Below are positions 55,045-64,000 of a DNA stretch of 64,000 nt, piece after piece. The notes below the pieces were generated by a model. That model made no database searches. It was not told the DNA's origin and saw nothing but the letters and a program-made list of their open reading frames with translations. The stretch is from NCBI GenBank assembly GCA_947179485.1, contig OX359245.1, positions 42,643,067-42,707,066 of the forward strand. The letters are read 5' to 3'. Both the position numbers and the translations under genes were made by a program. The DNA comes from Allacma fusca. Lineage: Eukaryota; Arthropoda; Collembola; Symphypleona; Sminthuridae. How positions within the stretch are numbered: the stretch's first letter is position 1; every line of letters starts with the position of its first letter.

Positions 55045-57389
55045 TTATTTGGCACCAAAAAGCCTCTGAATCTCATCTAAACTTTTCCCTTTGGTCTCTG
55101 GCACCACCAGAAGGCAGAAGACGAAACCGAAGAAGCACCAACCGCTGAACATCCAATAGCAGCCCGCAGGCGTGAGTCCATTCAACATTTGGGTAAAGAA
55201 TTTCGTGATTAAAAAGGCGAGTCCCCAGCAGAAAGCCGTGGCAATTGAGGACAACATTCCTTTCACATGCGGAGGTAAAAGTTCCCCCTGGAACCATACA
55301 AATTACGTGAAAATATATAAATAAATTGTACATTTTTATTTTTGCACGTAATAAATTATACTATTTATACGCGTGTAAATTACATTATCGTCCGATTATA
55401 GTATTTCAAATTTAATATTATTTGAATGATTCTTACCATCATTGTCCAAGGGAGAGGACCGGATCCCAAGTTGTAAGCCACCATGTAAAGAAGCAAGCTC
55501 GTCAGAGGGAGCCAGCCCAAGCTTGATGCCTTCTCCGGATCATTTTCTTTAATGTAAAAGTAGACCCCAAGGACCAGTAGGCAAACTGCCATGCCCAATT
55601 CAGAAATCATAAGGAGAAGTTTCCGTCCGGCTCGTTCCACGAGGATGGTACTCAGGAAGGCAAAGATCACTTGAACAACAGCCACCATGATGGCGGACGT
55701 ATCCTCAGCTATCCCTGTCCCTGCATCTCGGAAGATCGCCACACAGTAGAATAGGACTGCATTGATTCCTCCGAACTGCTGGAGGAACATCAGCATCAAA
55801 CTAATTCCCGTGGGTTTGAGGATAGGGCCAGCGAGCAAATCTTGGAAGGATGCGGATTGGGAGTTGGAGTCATCAATACTGGTCTGGATCTGAAATTGTA
55901 TAGAAGTCGGGCGTTTTTGATTCATTGGATTCTCAGATATTGTTTGTAAATTTTGACCAATTTTGTGATTGAATTGGATTTTTGAAAAGATATTCAATAA
56001 TAATTACGATTTTAATTTCCGGATCAATCTGATCCAAAGAATCAGCTCCTCTCAAGCGCTTCAAGGCCTCTCGGGCCTCCTTATCCCTCCCTTTAGAAAG
56101 TAAATAACGAGGGGATTCCGGCTGGAAAAACATTCCCACACCAAAAATGATCGGAACGACTGCACACACTATGCTCAAATTCGACCAAGATAGCCCTGCT
56201 CCAACACAATATCTGCAATAGGGAAATTCCTATTATATATGGATTAATATAATGCTATCGTAAAAACAATTTCCATTAAATATTTTCTTAGACATTTTCC
56301 ACGGAGATTATAATCCCGTGTGTTAATTTCGTTATAAATACAATAATGTGATAATTTACATGAATATTATGTAATAATTTGTCCTTACGAAAATAAAATT
56401 CCCAGTACAATAAACAAAGCCAAAGTATTGCTCAGAAGTCCTCTCAAACGATCCTCCGCTATCTCACTCACGTAGACAGGCACAATGAGGCAGAAGGAAC
56501 CCCCACACAGTCCTGTACACGTTATAATATATTGATGCAATTAAGAATTTTTGAAATAAAAAGTTTCAATGTCATTTCTGCACTTTTCCAATCTTTGGAG
56601 AACAATTTGCCTCAGATATAGAAGTATGCCCTTGAATTGGGAAAAATTGTGGGGGACAGTAGTAAACAAATATTTTTCCCTGTGTTAACAAATGTGTGTT
56701 CTATGCGTCTAAGGTAAGGGACTAAATTACACAAATGTCAGTGAACATACCTGTAATGAACCGTCCCACAAGTATAACAGCGGCGCTTGGAGCAAAAGCA
56801 ATGATAAACCAGCCGGCAATGAAAGGGGGTGCAAGAATAATCATTGTCCATTTCCTCCCGAAAAAATCCACCATGAATCCCGCGAGGAATCCAGCAAAAC
56901 AACATCCAAGCTGAAATGAAATCCGTCTAATTAAACTAACCCTGTAAAATTATTTACTCTTGATATGATCGCTTGTGATGGATCCCTTAAACCGAGATTT
57001 CCTCTGTACATTTGGAGAAAAAAAAATTTATTTTTATTTTGCGTAATACCGGAGTTGTTGACCCAATCCACGTGGCCATTTCAGAGTCAGCGGTTAAATT
57101 GTTGAAATCCCGACGTTCCTCCATGTTGGGCACGGCCGGGGACGCCCATCCTAAGGCCGTTCCCAGAGCGAATGCCCCCATCGTGGCTGTAATTTTTGAC
57201 GAACATTCATTACAAAACCGTTTCCTCTTAAATCTCGGAAATATCTTTCTATTCTTGAAATTCCGCGAAAATTTTAAAAAGAAAAATACCCGTCAAGGCA
57301 GCAAAGTACTGGGGACCCGTTTTGGCCTCAAATTTAGGCACCCCCATTAAACTGGACTTGACGTCCCCAAGTTCGGACTTCTCATTCAT
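55045..57389 (-). CDS. Tret1-like: facilitated trehalose/sugar transporter (473 aa, seven exons)
   Basis: Minus-strand exons: 57290-57389, 57050-57186, 56751-56910, 56389-56512, 56008-56212, 55437-55889 and 55045-55287. All have GT/AG ends and matching phases; total 1422 nt. The start ATG at 57389 opens a short polar N-terminus. MFS sugar-porter motifs in order: DFFGRKW after helix 2, GRFITG, SEIAEDRLRG after helix 4, PESPRYLL after helix 6, QQFGGINAVLFY in helix 7, ERAGRK and the final PETKGKS. Twelve membrane helices are expected, and length is normal. It would carry trehalose or related sugars down their gradient at the plasma membrane. It is the most conventional host gene in the window and appears intact. 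The next ORF downstream on this strand is none; the non-LTR element lies beyond its 3' end. Confidence 0.93.
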
Positions 57390-59631
57390 TTTAGCCCGAT
57401 ATCAGTTTGAAGACACTTTTAGGTGAAAATAAATATTGTAGTGAGATTTAGTAATTATTACTGTTGTTCTGCGTATAGATACAACAGTCCGGTTCCCCAA
57501 TTGCCTAGGGATTAATTTACTGGACACACATGAACAATCGAGGATGGAGTCAAACTAGCTCCTTTCTTGATCCGCCAACTGACACAATTACGGAGACCTT
57601 GGCAATTGACAAAATGAGTCCCAACGTATAGCTAGAATAATTGAATCGACTGAGTGATAACATCAAAGGAAAACGCACATCACCATATGTTTAATCATGA
57701 CCTAACTTACTCCGAAGGACGTTCGACCACTGGGATTGCCTAATTGAATTCCACTTGAAAACATCAATATCACTTGAAAACATCAATATGGGAAAAAATA
57801 CGATATGGGCAAATTGAAAACTGATTAGGTGTAGAAACTTGTAGCCCAGACTCGACACTCGCTGCTGAAGGATTTCTGGGAGTTGAATATCTGGGGGGAT
57901 ATGCTTTAACATATAAAATGTCATGCTGACAGCAAAAAAACCTTAAAAATTCGCATGTTATCACTTGTTGACAGTTTCCATTGAGTTGCTATTTTTCTGC
58001 TGGATCATTAGGACAGGGCAGGATGACACTCTTGAGATATAATTTGGTGATTATACACATGGAAAGTATGTACTTTTTTGCACTGTATTTTTACAGTCTA
58101 CTCTCTTTATAAGAGCGCTACAATAGCACGTATAACGTTGACGTTGTATTCGCAAGCTTTTATAAAAGAAATTAATACTGGGGTAATCGACGACAATATT
58201 TTTGTCTCTTTGGGTATATAACGCTCTTGTAGGGATAGCTCATATAGGAAGATTGCACAGTGTAATTTCAACTTACAAAATAAACTTGCATTTATTTATG
58301 GACCAGACAAACACTTTTGAGTAAACTGGGATTCATGCATGCCTGTGAAGGGAATTGTTGAAATTCAATTATGTGTAACGACGTCAGCAATCATATAGAC
58401 AATTAATTTCTGTGATTTTGCAGTCCCTGGAAATAAATTCTTCTGGGTCTAAAGGGGGCCGAAGAATTGTGGGCCCTAAAATTTCCCGCAGCTTTTATTT
58501 GCTCTCTTCTTTATTAGTTGAAACTTTCAGATAAAAACTATGTTAAGGAACTAGTGTGTTTACGTGGAATTGCTAAATAAGTAATTATTTATAGATAAAA
58601 ATATCATAATAACTACAAGCACACACTTAAAAGGTTCCACCATTAGGAATAAACGTGACTCTGTCAATTGCTGTGTTTACGCTCCGTGAAAACGTGATTA
58701 TGCTTTGTGCAAACTTGTCAAGTGCCATAATTTGTGTAATTAGATCATACTTTCTAGGAAAGCACAAATAGACTGAAGATAGCTCTGGGAGACATCATAG
58801 GAGGTTGTTACGGTTGATTTGCATACATTGCTAAAAAATCACAGGAAACACTTTTTCTCCGGATTTAAGCATCGTCGGTGAATTTTAAGAGATTTTTATT
58901 AAGAGAGAGAGCGAAGGACAAAAATACGTATTTGTAATTATTTTGGACATCTGTTGTCGAAGATTTGTAATCATTAGACTAGTTAATTGATTCTGATTAC
59001 AGAATTCCGGTTTTTCTGCTAACAATGAATATGCACATGGTTCTTGTACATATCTGGTATCAGAAAATTCTTGCGTTGCGAATTAAAAAGGATTCGTTAA
59101 TGTCCAGATGTGAAGGAAAATTGTAAAGGCATATCAATACGTAAATTAATTTGAGTCAGCAAATGTCTGGATTGGGAAATTGCATCCATGAGCAATTTTG
59201 AGTCCTAACTCATAATCAGCGTAATCGTGGAACAAATGCTTTGTACGGATTTTATTTTATCACTGAATTGATACACCCGGTTCGATTTGTTTATGTGAAC
59301 AGCTGTCTCTATAATTTCGTTTCGGGCTGTTCACACAATTACACTTACTATTACACGCGCTGGATTTTGAAATACGTTGTTAGAAACAGTGACCAAAATC
59401 ATTTGTGACCCCTTCCATAGCCCACATGAAGGAAATGACTCTTGAAATATTTGATTAATTTAGTGCTTTGTGCATTTCGAAATAAAGTACCAGATCCCTG
59501 GGACTAAAAAATTTCATAACCGCTGGAATAGATAAAATAAATGTAATCTCAGGGAGCTAAAGACAGCTTAAGTTAAATGTTACACATTTTTTCTTGCAAA
59601 TCTACAACTTACTCCTGTGGTGGTCCTCCCC
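57390..59631. other. intergenic, nothing recognised
   Basis: Upstream flank of the sugar transporter, so its promoter should be here. A short direct duplication (CACTTGAAAACATCAATAT twice, about 57750-57788) is the only structure noticed. No coding exon could be supported. Confidence 0.5.
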
Positions 59632-59900
59632 ATGTTTTTGTCATGTCAGATGCATACAACATACAGTGATAAGTAATACACAGTGTCAGAAATGGATTGT
59701 CTCCCTTTAGCCTGCACAAAGGACAGCAGTGAACAAATTTTAAATTCTTCTATGACTGAGCAAACGTTTTCCCACATTCTAAAAAATTGTTAGTTCCTGC
59801 ACGTTCAAAAAATCTGGATCTGGTTTATTGACGTAGGCTCAGAATTGGGGTCACAACCTGGAAATGCCTGGGGAATATTGTGGATTACGGTTATTGTTAC
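59632..59900. repeat. duplicated intergenic module, third copy
   Basis: It matches 20740-21040 and 27396-27596 plus 29200-29280. The module resumes at about 61310 after some 1.4 kb of other sequence; GTTACAG is found at both junctions (about 59915 and 61305), suggesting an insertion, but no TIRs were found. Confidence 0.55.
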
Positions 59901-60339
59901 AGTCCCAAATTAGTGTAAATATAAATGTTTTCAGCGATAGTCAAGCTCTTATTGTTAGTTGCTTGTATTTCGAAGGACCAGCACTGCCCTTTGCAGTGCA
60001 CGTACATTTACTTTAGTGCAACTTTATCTACCTTTCCAATGACACTAGTAAAAGCCTATGCTACCCTGCATGAGTGAAAGGTAAAGGGAGTGTAGAGAAA
60101 ATTAAACGAAAATTAGTCAGTTTTATTTGGCAGAATGTATAAGTTTTCTGGCTCAGGCTCAATGCTTTTGATCATTTTATCCGTCCATATTATACAAATC
60201 AATTGTATAATTATAATATATACAGACACAAACTTCCAATCATTCGTCACTACACATCCAACACATTCCATCCATAATTTGCAACTAATATCGACTTGTA
60301 TAGCCAAACACTATTGTAACTGCTGTAACACTGTTGTAT

Positions 60340-61165
60340 AATTTTGACTGGCAGTCTTTGAGAGACTGATGTGATTCAGTCAGACTGATGCGACTGGACT
60401 GAATATTACTGAAGAATTAAGAGTTGTGAAAGACTTTGACTGACTGTGACTGATCATACAAAACTCCCAATGACTTTACTTCTCCCGGTATCCCTGCAGC
60501 CCAAATATCCCATACGCGCGAAAATCGCATTGCAATGTTTTTCCGTTGCGATAGAAATATATTGATCTAGAAATCCTTCGTGTCGCAATGGAAAAACATT
60601 GCGATATGATTTTCGCGCGTATGGGGGTGTCCATTTTTGACGCAAGCAGCTGTGGGTATTAAATCATACACAACCGAGACTTCAACAATTTTTTAGCGAT
60701 CTGGACGTAAATTAATAGTTGATCAGCATTTGGCATTGTGCCCATAGACATTTATTTTTGTGTATTCCTTGGACTTACATAGGTCCCCCACTGGAATGTC
60801 CCGAGTTCGAGTTCGGGACAAAAAATGGAATTTGAACAGGGTATTTGTTTCGGGTCGAGTCGAGCCCAATTATTTGTTACCGTTAGAAACACTGCCCGAG
60901 GAGAAGTGTAACATAGTTGTTTCATATGAAGGTTCCGGATCATCCTCGTCAAAACCCAATGGTTTACAAACGATGTTTGCGATATCGTTAGATGTCGCAT
61001 ACATGCATGTACGACTCGGACTGATTTTGACTTAAAGTATTGCGACTGAGACTGACTGTGACTGATTGGATTAGTTTTGCTGACTGACTGACTGACTGAT
61101 TCGGATGGAGTATGGGAGTCTTCGCGACTTTGACTTAAAAAATTGAGATTTGTACATCCCTATGT
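60340..61165. repeat. GACTGACTG-rich element fragment
   Basis: Arrays of GACTGACTGTGACTGA occur at 60345-60455 and 61015-61105. The right edge TTTGTACATCCCTA resembles the GGGAT-type terminus of the PIF-like element at 41329. No left terminus was found. Probably a truncated non-autonomous DNA element. Confidence 0.4.
60508..60625. repeat. near-perfect 118-bp hairpin
   Basis: Arms of about 43 nt, starting CCCATACGCGCGAAAATC on the left with its complement at 60606-60625, around a 30-nt loop. A small foldback structure nested in the GACTG-rich element. Confidence 0.7.
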
Positions 61166-61729
61166 AACAGAGTAGAGCTCCATATATACATACATAAATA
61201 TATGAACACACTGGAAAACAGCTCCCTTCTGTTCCTTATTCTGCTTTACTCAATGCTCTCGTCTATTCCTCCATACACTGCACAATGATTTCCTGCTGTA
61301 GACGTTACAGTTATAATCCTATGAACTATTGCGGATTTTAAATTTCACAATTTTTTAATCCTACAAATATATTAGGATTAGATAAATATCGAGTTTATTA
61401 ATGTTAACTGAAAGTTTACAATATCGAAATGAATTTTCAGTGACATTTTGGTCAATTCCTGCACGAAAGTTTCATCTTTTTAAAGAATACCTTCAACATT
61501 TGGTGTAATTAAAGCTTTCTAGATTAGTTTTATAAACAGCAGATATCCCCCATGACAATTTGACTCCGGATAAAATTCCTACTATCCACATATCTCTCCC
61601 TTCTAATTTTCTCCCCAAAACTTCCTTTGAAGATTCCTCGGTCTTGTTCGCATAGGACATAAATGGACATATTAGATTGATGCGTAAAAATCCTATAAAA
61701 TTTAGAGCGAACCGCTGTAGTAACAGTTG

Positions 61730-62295
61730 GTAAACTAATAATATATTTCACATGAAAACATTTATGATGGTGTAAGGATTTTGTACGCATGCTGTTATTA
61801 CGGAAAAGGCTATCCCTCACCACAATGCGAGGCACATTATTAAACTTCAATCGATTTCATTATACGATCGATAATTTTATTGCGGGTTTGGATTTTGAGG
61901 AAGACATTAAATATCAATTGGTTTTTACACGAAAAAAGGAAAGTCTCGGAGTATAAATTATTAATTTCCGTCCACCTCTTCCTCAAGATTTCCACATAAT
62001 TCAAAATAAGTCGGTTCATTATTGGTGTTACGCTTCCGACCTGCGGTTCCAATTCCTCCAAGTGGATTTATCTTTTTCCATTCAAAAGGCAATGAAATGT
62101 GAATATTAGTGGTTTGTCATAAGTCATCCGTTTTGAAAGGCGAAGCTCCTGAGATCACATTTTAGTCACAAACTGCGACCTACTAATAAGAAATAACGTG
62201 TAAAATTTCTAAACAAAATTTCAAAAACAAGGAGCCATCTTCAAAATTTATACTTTTATTTCTGTAACGTTGGAGTTCATCATTGCAATTCCAGG
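61730..62295 (+). promoter_or_regulatory. conserved 5' module of peptide copy 6
   Basis: The closest relative of the module at 21890-22508. It ends in ATTCCAGG before the ATG, as at copies 1-3. Confidence 0.5.
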
Positions 62296-63641
62296 ATGGG
62301 GTGTAGGACTCATTTTGTTATTTATGTCTGCGTACTCTTATTACATGTCACCATTATTATGGGGAGTACAATTCCAAAGGAAAAAATTATGTGAGATATT
62401 TTTCCCGTAATAATAATTATGCTAGCATATATAAAACATCTTTATATAATCGTTTACTATTGACTTTAAACTTTATAAATCTATATTTTAGTCGACTCAA
62501 AGGATGCCAACGAATTGCTCAGCGAATAGCGTCGTCGACTGGGAGTTAAGGCTCCTCACAACTTCAAGTAGTAGTTGCAACTTACAATTTCAATTACAAC
62601 TTCAAGTCAACTTCAATTTATTAAAAAAATTAAATTGTAAATTGAAGTCAACTTCAATTTGAAACAAAATATTAGTTGAACATTCAAGTTCAACTTCAAT
62701 TCAATTTACAAATAAAGCTCTTCATTTGAGAAGCATAGTCAATTCAACTTCAAGTTTCTGAAGTACAAATAGTTGGCAGTTGAAGTTGATCAATTGACAA
62801 TTTCTGAACGAATTAAACATGCGCGTTGGGAAAAGCTTTGCAGTAAATTGAGGGAATCCACTGGTTGTCTTAATGAACAAAAGATACTGGGTCACGCTGC
62901 TGGCAACCTGAAATCTAGTTCATACACAATCTAAAATTATTAAAATTGAAAAATGCGTTAAAATTATTCTTAAGTTTACTCAATGATAGTAGTTATGAGT
63001 GCGGAAAGGGAGAAAATAGTTTATTTAATTGTTAGTTGATACTCAGTTAATGGTTGAAACATTCACCTAAAAACAAACGAAATCCTCTGACAAATAAGCA
63101 TGTATTCAGCGACTGAGTCTATTTGTTATTTACTGTATTTAATTTCAGCTGAAATTTGCAAACCATTTTTTGGAGTTTTTGAAGCAAAAATCATTTGCGA
63201 TGTCTAACACGCTTCTCGGGGAAACTTAGTTTTACCCATTATACTTTTTTATTTTGATACTATTAGGTAGTATTATTTAATAACACGTTAAATTGTTCAA
63301 CTCAATTTGAATCAACTTCAAGTCAATTTCAATTCAACTTCAATTTGTACAAATATTACAACTTGAAGTTGCCAACTTCAAATAATGAAGCTATTAGTTG
63401 GTTTCCGGTAATTGACTTTCAATTAAAAAATTGATTTGCAATTGGTCAAATACAACTATGAGGCCAAAATTGAATTGAAAATTCAATTTCAAGTACAACT
63501 TCAAGTTCAAATAACGTGATAACTTGAGTTGTGAGGAGCCCTACTGGGAGTGCATGTATTAGCGGTCAAAGTTTGAACGGTGCTTGTGTTAAGGGGCGTT
63601 TTATCCCCCGAAAATGCAAATCATTGATTCAAACGTCATAA
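62296..63641 (+). pseudogene. cysteine-peptide copy 6, exon 2 split by a MITE
   Basis: Exon 1 is 62296-62390 with an intact signal peptide (FVIYVCVLLL) and GTGAGA donor. Exon 2 starts at 62492 and reads 18 codons before a hAT-type element begins at 62547; a TAA at the junction ends the frame. The rest of exon 2 resumes at 63552 and is open to a stop at 63639, including the last three family cysteines. The gene was therefore coding-competent until the insertion. As it stands it would give a short secreted peptide with one mature Cys. Splicing out of the element cannot be excluded but no good sites were noticed. Confidence 0.78.
62547..63543. mobile_element. hAT-type MITE in peptide copy 6, CAACTTCAAG arrays
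   Basis: 997 bp. The left TIR TAAGGCTCCTCACAACTTCA pairs with the right end (TAGGGCTCCTCACAACT read inward), and the 8-bp duplication is CTGGGAGT (62539-62546 and 63544-63551). The ends hold long arrays of CAACTTCAA/TTGAAGTTG. No transposase ORF. Confidence 0.88.
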
Positions 63642-63649
63642 TAGTACTA

Positions 63650-64000
63650 ATTCCATTCCTTTGTATTTTGAGCTTCCAAAAATAAGTTCAATTACATCAG
63701 TAAAATTTACTCCAGGTTAAATAGATATGTGTATAATGAACAAAATGAAAATTGCCATGACAAAACTTTTGATTTTATTATCAAATCCGAGCGTCAAAAT
63801 TGTGAGAGCTCACGAATAGACTGTAGTCAATTAAATGCTGGGGATCCGTTTCCTATTGTACGCCCATTCTGTCTCCTTAAACGCTGTAGTTTAAATTACA
63901 GCTGGCCCAAACCCGTAACTTACATTGAGTACCATCTTGATTGACTTCCCTAATTGGAATATCCATTAATTCGAATTCCATTAATAACGGAATTCTTACT
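63650..64000. repeat. 3' flank module of peptide copy 6
   Basis: It matches 22862-23090 and 23402-23580 with the Helitron absent, giving the uninterrupted form of that flank. No gene is seen before the window ends. Confidence 0.6.

Noticed and set aside
56950..57015. Possible extra exon of the sugar transporter between exons 2 and 3
   Set aside because: It has splice-like ends, but joining exon 2 directly to 56910 keeps the normal helix spacing before the GRK motif, while including it breaks the frame.

Overview
This is an AT-rich eukaryotic window. It has short exons with GT/AG introns, a facilitated trehalose-type sugar transporter, a divergent ionotropic-receptor gene and a rich mixture of retroelements and DNA transposons. 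Together these point to an arthropod, possibly a basal hexapod such as a springtail; that assignment is inference. There are no bacterial features.

Layout. 1-9.2 kb: a multi-exon gene of unknown function (plus strand) whose ninth exon can join either of two alternative 3' ends. 9.5-10.4 kb: first member of a family of two-exon genes for small secreted cysteine peptides. Further members lie at 22.5, 24.7, 39.6 and 62.3 kb, with an orphan exon at 40.8 kb, all carried on diverged tandem or segmental duplications. 10.6-18.5 kb: a Penelope-like fragment with a hammerhead-like 3' motif, split by a 7.1-kb Ty1/copia element with identical LTRs. The copia pol frame runs on, without a stop, into an envelope-like domain. 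18.9-30 kb: duplicated intergenic modules, MITE-like elements, a mini-Helitron and a pseudogene fragment of the ionotropic receptor. 30.0-39.2 kb: a 9.15-kb Ty3/gypsy-type element on the minus strand with identical LTRs and five ORFs (gag, pro, pol, an unknown ORF and an envelope-like membrane ORF). 41-48 kb: three TIR transposons inserted in series into a segment whose uninterrupted paralogue is at 25.4-26.7 kb. 48.2-50.2 kb: intronless ionotropic-receptor-like gene with one homopolymer frameshift. 50.7-54.6 kb: a truncated copy and then an intact copy of a non-LTR retrotransposon with a restriction-like endonuclease. 55.0-57.4 kb: seven-exon sugar transporter (minus). 57.4-64 kb: mostly non-coding sequence, repeats and the sixth peptide-gene copy, broken by a hAT-type MITE.

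The host genes are the unknown gene, the peptide family, the receptor and the transporter. The rest is dominated by recent and older transposition. Because much of the window is duplicated, several insertions can be polarised against an empty paralogous site within the same sequence. The strongest leads are the copia element with an in-frame envelope-like domain, the rapidly diversifying cysteine-peptide family, the minus-strand gypsy element in which every ORF lies in the -1 frame of the one before, and the group of TIR elements built from long subterminal arrays of their own short motif.
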